A stretch of 64,000 bases of DNA from Allobosea sp. OK403 (GTDB lineage Bacteria; Pseudomonadota; Alphaproteobacteria; Rhizobiales; Beijerinckiaceae). Made by a program: the position numbers and the translations under genes. Below the pieces are notes generated by a model. It was not told the DNA's origin, made no database searches, and worked only from the letters and a program-made list of their open reading frames with translations. The stretch covers positions 1,054,001-1,118,000 of the forward strand of contig NZ_FOQV01000002.1 in NCBI RefSeq assembly GCF_900113835.1, given 5' to 3'. Of this stretch, positions 45,088-53,202 are shown piece after piece. Each line of letters starts with the position of its first letter. The first letter of the stretch is position 1.

Positions 45088-46044
45088 GTGCTCGGGCTCA
45101 ACTGGCGCGATGTGGTCGGACATTATGGCACGGCGATCGCCGGGCTCGTCCTGATCGCCTTCTTCCTAGTTTTCGCGCCGAATTTCGCCAGCGCGACCAA
45201 TCTCGTCAATGTGCTGAAGGATACGAGTTTCCTCGCCATCCTGGCGCTCGGCTTCGCGCTCGCCTTCACCGTCGCCGAGCTCGATCTCTCGATCGCCGAG
45301 ACGGCGAGCCTGGCGGCCGTCGTCTGCGGCTGGCTGATCCAGTCGCAATATCCGCCCATCGTCGCCGTCGCCGCTGCGATCGGCGTCGGCGGTGCGCTCG
45401 GCGCGTTCAACGGTTTCGGTGTCACCGTGCTGCGCATCCCCTCGCTGATCATGACGCTGGGCACGGCGGCGATCGCCAAGGGCCTGGCCTTCATGATCAC
45501 GCAGGGCATCGCCTTCGTCGGGCGCTGGCCGGTGGGTTTCACCGGCTTGGCGCGCGGCACGTCCTTCGGCATTCCCAATCTCGTCCTCTGGATGACGGCG
45601 GTCACGCTCTTCGCCTATGGCCTGGTCAAATGGACCCGCACCGGCGCGCATATGGTGGCGACCGGCGAGGCCGATGAAGCCGCCCGGCTCGCAGGCATCG
45701 CGACGGGCCGCATGAAGCGGATCGGCCTCCTGCTGACCGGTCTCTTCGCCGGCATTACGGCCATGCTGCTGGCGGCGAGCCTGTCCTCGGCCGCGCCCAA
45801 TATGGCGGGCGATTATCTGCTCTATGCGATCGCCGCCGTGCTGCTCGGCATGACCATGTTCGAACCCGGCAAGCCCAATGTGCCGGGCACGGTCTTCGCC
45901 GCGCTGGTGCTGAAGGTTCTCGGCAATGGCTTGGTCATGATGGGCGCACCCTATTACGCTCAGGATATCGTTCTCGGCGTCATCATCATCGGCTCGGTCG
46001 CCTTCTCGGCCAGCGCGATGAAGAAGGCGGCGTTCCAAGTCTAG
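45088..46044 (+). CDS. Ribose/fructose-type sugar ABC permease (RbsC/FrcC class)
   Basis: 318 residues, 8-10 TM segments. I choose GTG 45088 (LGLNWRDVVGHYGTAIAG), with AAGGGGG 9 bases upstream; no ATG lies near the N-terminus. Signature text: LAFTVAELDLSIAETASLAAVVCGWL, GVTVLRIPSLIMTLGTAAIAKGL, ATGEADEAARLAGIATGRMKRIGLLLTG (cytoplasmic loop for the ATPase). It carries a pentose, hexose or nucleoside-like solute delivered by the next gene's product. Confidence 0.93.
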   Translation: MLGLNWRDVVGHYGTAIAGLVLIAFFLVFAPNFASATNLVNVLKDTSFLAILALGFALAFTVAELDLSIAETASLAAVVCGWLIQSQYPPIVAVAAAIGVGGALGAFNGFGVTVLRIPSLIMTLGTAAIAKGLAFMITQGIAFVGRWPVGFTGLARGTSFGIPNLVLWMTAVTLFAYGLVKWTRTGAHMVATGEADEAARLAGIATGRMKRIGLLLTGLFAGITAMLLAASLSSAAPNMAGDYLLYAIAAVLLGMTMFEPGKPNVPGTVFAALVLKVLGNGLVMMGAPYYAQDIVLGVIIIGSVAFSASAMKKAAFQV

Positions 46045-46056
46045 CGACGTTCATGG

Positions 46057-46089
46057 TCTAAAAGACAGGGCAAGTTCTAAAAGACAGGG
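46057..46089 (+). repeat. 14-bp direct repeat before the sugar-binding-protein gene
   Basis: TCTAAAAGACAGGG occurs at 46057-46070 and 46076-46089 (19-bp period). The second copy overlaps the ribosome binding site (AGGGGGAG) of the binding-protein gene, so the duplication places two purine-rich blocks before the start. Confidence 0.8.
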
Positions 46090-46101
46090 GGAGTGTTCAT
46101 C

Positions 46102-47043
46102 ATGTCAGGGTTTCGCAAATTCCTGGTCGCGACCGCGACGCTGATCGCGCTTTGCCAATCGGCTGGGGCCTTCGAGGTCGGCGTCATCGGCTTCCAGTTC
46201 TCCTCGGAGACGCATGCGCGCGTCGCCAATGCCGCTGCCGCCGCCGCCAAGGCCAAGGGTTGGGGCGTGACGCTTTTGAACTCGGAGGGCTCGCTGCCCA
46301 AGCATGCCGAGCAGTTCGACGCGCTGATCGCCAAGAAGGTCGACGCGATCATCATCGCCATGGGCAAGCCGGTCGAGGCCGACGCCCAGTTCAAGGCGGC
46401 CAAGGACGCCAAGATCCCGGTGATCACCGTGCAGTCGGGCGCAAGCCCGCATGCACTCTTCGACATCCAGAGCAATGAATACAAGATCGGCGCCGATGCC
46501 GCGCTCTATCTGCTTGGCCAGCTCGGCTATCAGGGCAACATCGTCACCGCCCGCTTCGACCTCAACGTCGCCTCGCGCATCCGCGGCAAGGTGCTGGACA
46601 ATGTTCTGGCCGAGAACCAGGGCGTGAAGGAGCTCGGCAAGTTCTCGATGGCCCGCACCCAGAGCTGGAGGGACGATGTCCGCGCCGGCATGCAGGCGCT
46701 GCTGCTGCAGAACCAGGGCAAGATCAATGGCATCTGGGCCTCCTTCGACGGCCAGGCCTACATCATCGACGACCTGCTGCAGGCCCAAGGGATCAAGAAG
46801 GGCCAGATCCCGCTGATCTCGGTCGATGGCGGCAAGGAAACCTATGCCCGCATCGCCGACCCGGCCTCGACCTTCACCGCGACGGTCTCGATCCCCTTCG
46901 AGGAGATGGGCAAGCAGGCGGTCGACGCGATCCAGACCATCGTCATCGACAAGAAGCCGAAGGAGGCGGTGACGAGCGGTCCTTATCTCTTCACCGAGGC
47001 CGTGCTGGTCGACAAGACCAATGTCGACAAGTTCCTGAAGTGA
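46102..47043 (+). CDS. Sugar ABC substrate-binding protein (family 1, RbsB-like)
   Basis: 313-residue periplasmic protein; ATG 46102 has AGGGGGAG 9 bases upstream and opens a Sec signal (MSGFRKFLVATATLIALCQSAGA). RbsB-like text: VGVIGFQFSSETHARVANAAAAAAKAKGWGVTLLNSEG, QFDALIAKKVDAIIIAMGKPVEADAQFKAAKDAKIPVITVQSG. It binds a sugar or related solute for the permease and ATPase on either side. An in-frame GTG at 46093 is less likely as a start. Confidence 0.92.
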   Translation: MSGFRKFLVATATLIALCQSAGAFEVGVIGFQFSSETHARVANAAAAAAKAKGWGVTLLNSEGSLPKHAEQFDALIAKKVDAIIIAMGKPVEADAQFKAAKDAKIPVITVQSGASPHALFDIQSNEYKIGADAALYLLGQLGYQGNIVTARFDLNVASRIRGKVLDNVLAENQGVKELGKFSMARTQSWRDDVRAGMQALLLQNQGKINGIWASFDGQAYIIDDLLQAQGIKKGQIPLISVDGGKETYARIADPASTFTATVSIPFEEMGKQAVDAIQTIVIDKKPKEAVTSGPYLFTEAVLVDKTNVDKFLK

Positions 47044-47050
47044 GCTCTTG

Positions 47051-47182
47051 CCTTCTCCCCTCGGGGGAGAAGGTGGTAGCGCGAAGCGCTGACGGATGAG
47101 GGATGTCACACATGCCCTCATCCGTCCTTCCCTCATCCGACCCGGCTGACGCCGGGCCACCTTCTCCCCCGAGGGGAGAAGG
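47051..47182. repeat. Large nested palindromic element between binding-protein and ATPase genes
   Basis: The two ends form a 26-bp perfect inverted repeat: left arm 47051-47076 (CCTTCTCCCCTCGGGGGAGA then AGGTGG) and right arm 47157-47182. Each arm is itself self-complementary. Inside are a 12-bp dyad GACGGATGAGGG/CCCTCATCCGTC (47091-47102, 47115-47126) and a stem CCCGGC-TGAC-GCCGGG (47141-47156). The right arm ends inside the Shine-Dalgarno of the ATPase gene. The design matches dispersed REP-like elements of alphaproteobacteria. Confidence 0.85.
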
Positions 47183-47194
47183 AAGGAGCGCGTG

Positions 47195-47977
47195 ATGTCC
47201 ACCCATAGCCTCGACAATCTATCCACTCCCCTCCTCTCGCTGCGCGGCGTCAGCAAGAGCTATGGCGCCGTCGCCGCCGTGCGCGAAGTCGATCTCGACA
47301 TCTTCCCCGGCGAGGTCGTCGCGATCTGCGGCGACAATGGCGCGGGCAAGTCGAGCCTGATCAAGGTCATCTCCGGCGCGGAGGAGCCGACCTCCGGCAC
47401 CATCCAGATGCGCGGCAAGCCTGTCGTCTTCGCCTCCCCGCACGATGCCTTGAGTCACGGCGTAGCGACGATCTACCAGGATCTCGCCCTCGCCCCGCGC
47501 CTCTCCATCGCCCAGAACGTCTTCATGGGCTCGGAGCTGACGAGGCCGGTCTTGCTGCCCTTCCTGCGTGTGCTCGACAAGGCGCGGATGCGCGAGCAGG
47601 CGCGCGGCTTCCTCTCGCAGCTCTCGGTCACGGTCGCCGACATGGACCGCCCGGTGGAGCGGCTCTCCGGCGGCCAGCGCCAGGCCGTCGCGATCTCGCG
47701 CGCCCTGCGCTGGAACGCGGAGATCATCATCATGGACGAGCCGACGGCGGCGCTCGGCGTCAAGGAGACAGCGCTGGTGCTCGACCTGATCCGCAAGCTG
47801 AAGGCGGACGGGCGCACCGTGATCCTGATCAGCCACAACATGCGCGATGTCGTGGCGCTGGCCGACCGGGTCGTGATCATGGGAGCGGGCCGCAAATATG
47901 TCGACCAGCCGATCGGCGATCTCAGCGCCGACGACATCGCCCATATGATCATGAGCGGCAACGCCAAGGCGGCCTGA
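47195..47977 (+). CDS. Sugar ABC ATPase, single-domain (FrcA-like)
   Basis: 260 residues, one ABC domain only (RbsA/XylG proteins have two and about 500 residues), matching the FrcA type. Walker A GDNGAGKSS, signature LSGGQRQAVAISRAL, Walker B IIIMDEPTAALGV, H loop LISHNMRDV. ATG 47195 is preceded by GGAAGGAG (47181-47188); GTG 47192 is also in frame. It energises the permease at 45088. The preceding palindromic element can reach its ribosome site, so it may be translated less than the binding protein. Confidence 0.93.
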   Translation: MSTHSLDNLSTPLLSLRGVSKSYGAVAAVREVDLDIFPGEVVAICGDNGAGKSSLIKVISGAEEPTSGTIQMRGKPVVFASPHDALSHGVATIYQDLALAPRLSIAQNVFMGSELTRPVLLPFLRVLDKARMREQARGFLSQLSVTVADMDRPVERLSGGQRQAVAISRALRWNAEIIIMDEPTAALGVKETALVLDLIRKLKADGRTVILISHNMRDVVALADRVVIMGAGRKYVDQPIGDLSADDIAHMIMSGNAKAA

Positions 47978-47981
47978 AGCG

Positions 47982-48908
47982 ATGCGCGAGACGATCGTCA
48001 TCGACACCGATCCCGGCCAGGACGATGCGGTTGCCCTGCTGCTCGCCTTCGCCAGCAGCGACCAGCTCGATCTGCGCGCCATCACCACCGTCGCCGGCAA
48101 TGTCCCGGTCGACCAGACGACGGCGAATGCGCTGCGCATCCGTGAGCTCGCCGGCACTGGGACGCCCATTCATCGCGGTGCGGAAAGTCCCCTGCTCTTC
48201 CCGCTCGAAACCGCCGAATTCGTCTGCGGGCCGGACGGGCTGGCCGGCGCCCATCTGCCGCCACCCCAAAGCGAGCCCGCACCCTGCCATGCCGTCGAGG
48301 CGATCATCGCACTCTGCCGCACCGCGCCCGATGACAGTGTCACGCTCTGCCCGCTCGGGCCGCTGACCAATCTCGCGCTCGCCTTCCGCCTCGCACCCGA
48401 CATCCTGTCGAAGGTGAAGCGCATCGTCTCGATGGGCGGGGCGCTCGGGCTCGGCAACATGACGCCGGCGGCCGAGTTCAACATCTATGTCGACCCCCAT
48501 GCCGCCGCGATCGTCTATGCTTCAGGCCGGCCGATTGTGATGATGGGGCTCGGCGTGACGCATCAGGCGATCGCGAGCCATGAACAGGTCGCCGCGATCG
48601 GCGCGCTCGGCACCGCGACCGGCAAGGCGATCCACGGCATGCTGACACGGCCGCGGCCTGGTGGGCTCGGCACGGCCGGCCACCCGATGCATGACCCTTG
48701 CGTCATCGCCTTCCTGCTTTGGCCCGAACTGTTCGAGGGGCGCGATTGCTTCGTCGCGGTCGAGACCTCGGACGGCTCCCAGCGCGGCCGCACGACGATC
48801 GACTGGAACGGCCGGCTGAAGCGCCCGGCCAATGCCCATGTCGTCGCGGGCGTGCAAGCGCACGAACTGTTCGAGCGCATGACCGCGCGCCTCGCTACCC
48901 TCCCCTGA
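47982..48908 (+). CDS. Nucleoside hydrolase (inosine/uridine-preferring family)
   Basis: 308 residues with the calcium/ribose motif D8-T-D10-P-G-Q-D14-D15 at the N-terminus, then VTLCPLGPLTNLALAF, VSMGGALGLGNMTPAAEFNIYVDPHAAAIV and the late catalytic-region HDPCVIAFLLWPE. It splits a nucleoside into base and ribose in the cytoplasm. Next to a ribose/fructose-type importer and a sugar kinase, it suggests that the operon imports nucleosides or ribosides and uses the sugar part. It starts 4 bp after the ATPase gene. Confidence 0.93.
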   Translation: MRETIVIDTDPGQDDAVALLLAFASSDQLDLRAITTVAGNVPVDQTTANALRIRELAGTGTPIHRGAESPLLFPLETAEFVCGPDGLAGAHLPPPQSEPAPCHAVEAIIALCRTAPDDSVTLCPLGPLTNLALAFRLAPDILSKVKRIVSMGGALGLGNMTPAAEFNIYVDPHAAAIVYASGRPIVMMGLGVTHQAIASHEQVAAIGALGTATGKAIHGMLTRPRPGGLGTAGHPMHDPCVIAFLLWPELFEGRDCFVAVETSDGSQRGRTTIDWNGRLKRPANAHVVAGVQAHELFERMTARLATLP

Positions 48909-48943
48909 CCGGAAGCCGTCGGCACGCCCTCAAGGAAACCTGC

Positions 48944-49465
48944 ATGTCCCATTTTGTCGAAGAGCTTCAGCAGGAAGCGGCTGGCGCCATCGCGCGCATG
49001 AAGCAGGCCGCGCTCGCCGCCCGCCATATCCACGCCCGTGCCGAATTGATGCGCCATATGCTGACGACCGCGAAAAAGGTCGCTGGCAAGCCGAAGGCCG
49101 AGGCTGTGGAGACCGTCGTGGGCGAGTGGATGCAGGCTTGGAATCTCGAGCGCACGCAATGGCCCCATATCGCCCGCGAGATGGAGGCTTTCACCGAGGC
49201 CTTCCACGACTACGCCAACACCCCCTCGGACGCGCATGACGCCATTCTGCGCCAGAGCTGCGAGGCTCTGGATGCAGTGCTCGCCCGCGAGGGCACCTCG
49301 ATCTCCGACCAGATGGCCTGGCGCTCGCAATGCGCCCATGGCTGGTGGGACAAGGTCAGCCCGACGCCGACCGACCTGCCGGGCAGCAAGCCGCGCCCGT
49401 CGATTCCGCAGCCGGCAGCCAACACGCCGTTCTGGGATCAGGCTTGCGCCGATTTCTGTCGTTGA
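48944..49465 (+). CDS. Protein of unknown function in the sugar/nucleoside operon
   Basis: 173 residues from ATG 48944 (MSHFVEELQQEAAGAIARMKQAA). I do not recognise the family. The first two thirds look all-helical, with a His/Arg-rich stretch (AARHIHARAELMRHML) and EWMQAWNLERTQWPHIAREMEAF; the C-terminus has Trp-rich AHGWWDKVS then a Pro-rich tail. No signal peptide or TM segment. It follows the nucleoside hydrolase by 35 bp in the same direction, so it may be the last gene of that operon. An in-frame extension upstream only shadows the hydrolase gene. Confidence 0.7.
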   Translation: MSHFVEELQQEAAGAIARMKQAALAARHIHARAELMRHMLTTAKKVAGKPKAEAVETVVGEWMQAWNLERTQWPHIAREMEAFTEAFHDYANTPSDAHDAILRQSCEALDAVLAREGTSISDQMAWRSQCAHGWWDKVSPTPTDLPGSKPRPSIPQPAANTPFWDQACADFCR

Positions 49466-49577
49466 ACCGGCCGACACGACGATCCCGTGCCATACATCTG
49501 AGCCATTTGGATAAGACGCCCTGCCTTACAACCCCCGCAAATCTGCTACCCAGCTTGCTCGCATTCCAATAAGCTCC

Positions 49578-49591
49578 GTCCCAATCGGGAC
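49578..49591 (+). promoter_or_regulatory. Small dyad upstream of the tandem binding-protein operon
   Basis: GTCCC-AATC-GGGAC in the 232-bp gap before the peptide-binding-protein gene. It may be an operator or a short hairpin at the end of the preceding transcript. The rest of the gap shows nothing I can name. Confidence 0.3.
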
Positions 49592-49697
49592 CAAGTTCCG
49601 GCCGGGCCGAGGCTCGCGCCATGGTCCCATGAAAGATCGGACGGAGTTGGGCATGAACGACCCTGAACCGTGCGATCACAAACTGGGGAAGCTGATC

Positions 49698-51290
49698 ATG
49701 AAGAAGATTCTGTTGGCCACGCTCTCGGCGTCGGCCTTGATGGCGGCGCAGCCGCTGATGGCCAAGACCCTGGTCTATTGTTCCGAAGGCAGCCCCGAGA
49801 ATTTCGCGCCAAGCATCAACACGACCGGCACCTCCTTCGACGCCAACACCCAGATCTACGACACCATCGTCCAGTTCGAGCGCGGCGGCACCAAGGTCGA
49901 GCCGGCGCTTGCCCAGAAATGGGATATCTCGCCGGACGGGCTGACCTACACCTTCAGCCTGCGCAAGGGCGTGAAGTGGCACAACACCCGCGCCTTCAAG
50001 CCAACGCGCGACTTCAACGCCGACGACTTCATCTTCATGATTGACCGGCAGTGGAAGGAGAGCGACCCCTATTACAAGGTCACCAGCTCGAACCACTCCT
50101 ATTTCAACGACATGGGCATGCCCAAGCTGTTGAAATCAGTCGAGAAAATCGACGACTACACCGTCAAGATCACGCTCAACCAGCCCGAGGCGCCGTTCCT
50201 CTCTGACCTCGCGATGCAATATGCCAGCATCCAGTCGAAGGAATATGCCGACGCCATGCTCAAGGCCGGCACGCCTGAAAAGATCGACCAGGATCCGATC
50301 GGCACCGGCCCGTTCTCGCTGGTGCAGTATCAGAAGGACGCGATCATCCGCTACAAAGCCTTCCCGGATTACTGGGCCGGCAAGGCCAAGATCGACGACC
50401 TGATCTTCGCGATCACGCCTGACGCCTCTGTCCGCTGGGCCAAGCTCCAGAAGGGCGAATGCCATGTCATGCCCTATCCGAATCCGGCCGATCTCGAAGC
50501 GATGAAGAAGGACGCCAATGTCCAGATCCTGGAGCAGCCGGGTCTGAACATCGGTTATCTCGCCTACAACACCACCAAGAAGCCCTTCGACGACGTCAAG
50601 GTCCGCCACGCAGTCAACAAGGCGATCAACAAGCAGGCGATCATCGACGCGGTCTATCTGTCGAGCGGCATCGCCGCGATCAACCCGATCCCGCCCTCGA
50701 TGTGGTCCTATAACGAGACGATCAAGGACGATCCCTATGATCCGGCGGCGGCCAAGAAGGAGCTGGCCGAGGCCGGCTATCCGAACGGGCTGGAGATCGA
50801 CCTCTGGGCGATGCCGGTGCAGCGTCCGTATAATCCCAACGCCAAGCGCATCGCCGAATTGATGCAGGCCGACCTCGCCAAGGTCGGTATCAAGGCCGAG
50901 ATCAAGACGTTCGAATGGGGCGAATACCGCAAGCGCCTGCAGGCAGGCGAGCACCAGACCGGCATGTTCGGCTGGACCGGCGACAATGGCGATCCGGACA
51001 ACTTCCTGCACACGCTGCTGGGTTGCGCTGCCTCCAAGAACAACGGCGGCAACGTCGCGAAGTTCTGCTACCAGCCCTTCGAGGATCTGGTGCTGAAGGC
51101 CAAGACGATCTCCGATCCGGCGCAGCGCACCGAGCTCTATCGGCAGGCGCAAGTGATCTTCAAGGAGCAGTCACCCTGGTTTACCATTGCGCACGCAGTG
51201 CAGTTGAAGCCGATCCGCAAGGAGGTGAAGGACTTCAAGCTTTCGCCCTTCAGCCGCCATGTCTTCTACGGCGTCGACATCACCAATTGA
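49698..51290 (+). CDS. Dipeptide-type ABC substrate-binding protein, copy 1
   Basis: 530 residues, DppA-like family 5 protein, from ATG 49698 (MKKILLATLSASALMAAQPLMAK, Sec signal); the ORF reaches upstream to 49629 without a signal. Text: YCSEGSPENFAPSINTTGTSFDANTQIYDTIV, LRKGVKWHNTRAFKPTRDFNADDF, NTTKKPFDDVKVRHAVNKAINKQAII. The DppA-like FKPTRDFNADD stretch supports dipeptide or haem-type ligands. It is the first gene of a six-gene importer operon and is followed by a strong hairpin, which would make this binding protein the most abundant product. Confidence 0.94.
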   Translation: MKKILLATLSASALMAAQPLMAKTLVYCSEGSPENFAPSINTTGTSFDANTQIYDTIVQFERGGTKVEPALAQKWDISPDGLTYTFSLRKGVKWHNTRAFKPTRDFNADDFIFMIDRQWKESDPYYKVTSSNHSYFNDMGMPKLLKSVEKIDDYTVKITLNQPEAPFLSDLAMQYASIQSKEYADAMLKAGTPEKIDQDPIGTGPFSLVQYQKDAIIRYKAFPDYWAGKAKIDDLIFAITPDASVRWAKLQKGECHVMPYPNPADLEAMKKDANVQILEQPGLNIGYLAYNTTKKPFDDVKVRHAVNKAINKQAIIDAVYLSSGIAAINPIPPSMWSYNETIKDDPYDPAAAKKELAEAGYPNGLEIDLWAMPVQRPYNPNAKRIAELMQADLAKVGIKAEIKTFEWGEYRKRLQAGEHQTGMFGWTGDNGDPDNFLHTLLGCAASKNNGGNVAKFCYQPFEDLVLKAKTISDPAQRTELYRQAQVIFKEQSPWFTIAHAVQLKPIRKEVKDFKLSPFSRHVFYGVDITN

Positions 51291-51320
51291 GGCCTTGGCC
51301 CGCCTGATGCATTGACGGCT

Positions 51321-51350
51321 GGGCGCGGCTTTCGAGCCGCGCCCGTTTTA
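51321..51350 (+). terminator. Strong intrinsic hairpin with UUCG loop between two binding-protein genes
   Basis: GGGCGCGGCT, loop TTCG, AGCCGCGCCC, then GTTTTA. Ten-bp GC stem capped by the very stable UUCG tetraloop and followed by T residues: the best intrinsic terminator in the window. It stands inside the operon, 30 bp after binding protein 1, so it is probably a partial terminator or 3' mRNA stabiliser. Confidence 0.8.
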
Positions 51351-51352
51351 CT

Positions 51353-51399
51353 AGAGCGGTTTTGTCAAAGGCGGAAACCGGTTCTCGCGTCCTGCTCTG
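51353..51399. repeat. Palindromic intergenic repeat, short variant
   Basis: AGAGCGGTTTTGTCAAAGGC then GGAAACCGGTTCTCGCGTCCTGCTCTG; ends are AGAGC/GCTCT with an ACCGGTT core, as in the other type B/C copies. It lies between the terminator and the second binding-protein gene. Confidence 0.6.
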
Positions 51400-51426
51400 C
51401 CTTTGATTGTCTTCGGAGAGACCACA

Positions 51427-53043
51427 ATGTCCGTTCGCATGTTCGCCGCCGCGGCGGCCTTTGGCCTGAGCGCCCTTCTGCAGCCGAGTACGGCTGGCGC
51501 GCAGGCGCTCGTCGTCTGCTCCGAGGCCAGCCCCGATTTCCTCAACCCGCAATTCTCGTCGCAGAACACGGCTTATGATGTCGCGGCGCAGATCTACGAC
51601 AAGCTGGTCACGACCGAGCGCGGCGGCTCCCAGATCATTCCGAGCCTCGCCGAATCCTGGACGATCTCGGATGACGGGCTGGTCTACACCTTCAAGCTGC
51701 GCCGCGGCGTGAAGTGGCACTCCAGCAAGATCTTCACGCCGACGCGCGACTTCAACGCCGACGACGTGATCTTCACGATCACGCGGATGTTCGACGAGAA
51801 CCACCCCTATTACAAAGTCGGCGGCTCGAATTATCAGTTCTTCGGCGAGATCGTGAAGCCGAGCCTGAAGGCGGTCGAGAAGCTCGACGACTACACCCTC
51901 AAGGTTACGCTGACCAAGCCTTACGCACCGCTCCTGAGCGCGCTCTCGGTCGAGCCGATGTCGATCCTTTCGGCCGAATATGCCGATGCGATGATGAAGG
52001 CGGGCACGCCCGAGCAGGTCAATCAGGCGCCGATCGGCACCGGCCCCTTCTCCCTCGTCGTCTATCAGAAGGATGCGACGATCCGCTTCAAGGCGGTGCC
52101 GGACCATTGGACCAAGGCCGTCGGCAATCGCGACCGCATGGCGCTGGTCAGCGATCTGATCTTCGTGATCACGCCCGACGCCTCGGTGCGCTACGCCAAG
52201 GTCAAGTCCGGCGAATGCCAGATCGCGCGCTATCCCAATCCAGGCGACCTGCCGGCGATGCGGGCCGACCCCAACCTGACCATGCTCTCGGGCAGCATTG
52301 CCGATCAGAGCTTCCTCGCCTTCAACCAGCAGAAGAAGCCCTTCGACGACAAGCGCGTGCGCGAGGCGCTGGTCTACGGCACCAATATCCCCGCCATCAT
52401 CGACGCCGTCTATCAGGGCACCGGCAAGCAGGCGGCAGCGCTCGTGCCGCCCTCGCTCTGGTCGCATGACGACGCCTTGAAGCCGCGCCCTTACGACCCC
52501 GAGAAGGCCAAGGCCCTGCTCGCCGAGGCCGGCTACCCCAATGGTTTCAAGACCGTGCTCTGGGCCATTCCGGTGGTGCGCGCCTATATGCCCAATGGCC
52601 GTCGCGCCGCCGAATTGATCCAGGCCGACTGGGCCAAGATAGGCGTCCAGGCCGAGATCCAGAGCTATGAATGGGGCGAATATCTCAAGCGCGGCCGTGC
52701 CGGCGACCATGAGGTCGGCATGTTCGGCTACACCTGGGATTATCCCGATCCGAGCCAGATCCTGCTCTCGGGCTGGCATTGCGACGGCGTCAAATCCGGC
52801 GCCAACCGGGCGCGCTGGTGCAACAAGGAGTTCTCCGACCTCCTGACCAAGGCCAACACGATTACCGACCAGGCCGAGCGCACCAAGATGTTCGTGCGCA
52901 TGCAGGAGATCTTCCAGGAGGATGTCGGCGGCTTGCTCTTTGCCAATGCGCAGGCTTTCACGCCGGTGCGCAAGGACGTCAAGGACTACAAGATCCACTT
53001 CTTCGGCGGCCAACCCTTCGTCGGCGTCTCGCTGACGAAATGA
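51427..53043 (+). CDS. Dipeptide-type ABC substrate-binding protein, copy 2
   Basis: 538 residues from ATG 51427 (MSVRMFAAAAAFGLSALLQP, Sec signal). Strongly similar to copy 1 along its length (for example FTPTRDFNADDVIFTITRMF and NQQKKPFDDKRVREALVYGTNIPAIIDAVY), so they are tandem duplicates that have diverged. Both DppA-like. Two binding proteins for one set of permeases would widen ligand range. A further hairpin follows before the permease gene. Confidence 0.94.
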   Translation: MSVRMFAAAAAFGLSALLQPSTAGAQALVVCSEASPDFLNPQFSSQNTAYDVAAQIYDKLVTTERGGSQIIPSLAESWTISDDGLVYTFKLRRGVKWHSSKIFTPTRDFNADDVIFTITRMFDENHPYYKVGGSNYQFFGEIVKPSLKAVEKLDDYTLKVTLTKPYAPLLSALSVEPMSILSAEYADAMMKAGTPEQVNQAPIGTGPFSLVVYQKDATIRFKAVPDHWTKAVGNRDRMALVSDLIFVITPDASVRYAKVKSGECQIARYPNPGDLPAMRADPNLTMLSGSIADQSFLAFNQQKKPFDDKRVREALVYGTNIPAIIDAVYQGTGKQAAALVPPSLWSHDDALKPRPYDPEKAKALLAEAGYPNGFKTVLWAIPVVRAYMPNGRRAAELIQADWAKIGVQAEIQSYEWGEYLKRGRAGDHEVGMFGYTWDYPDPSQILLSGWHCDGVKSGANRARWCNKEFSDLLTKANTITDQAERTKMFVRMQEIFQEDVGGLLFANAQAFTPVRKDVKDYKIHFFGGQPFVGVSLTK

Positions 53044-53052
53044 CTTGAGAAA

Positions 53053-53083
53053 CCGGGCGCGGGCCTCTCAAAGCCGCGCCCGG
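53053..53083 (+). terminator. GC hairpin after binding protein 2
   Basis: CCGGGCGCGG, 11-base loop, CCGCGCCCGG, starting 10 bp after the stop codon. No T tract. It probably stabilises the binding-protein mRNA or weakly terminates before the permease genes, 120 bp on. Confidence 0.5.
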
Positions 53084-53202
53084 ATTGCCTAATCCACAGG
53101 CAGGATTTGCAGGCACGCTCGACCTCGTTGTAACAGGACCAAATAAAATCTGTCGCGACGATCGGTTCACGCGGCGAACAGGCCGACAAGACTGGGGCTC
53201 CG

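Noticed and set aside
51280..53013. 577-codon open frame on the minus strand opposite binding protein 2
   Set aside because: Same kind of low-complexity antisense shadow; the plus-strand gene is a clear family 5 binding protein.
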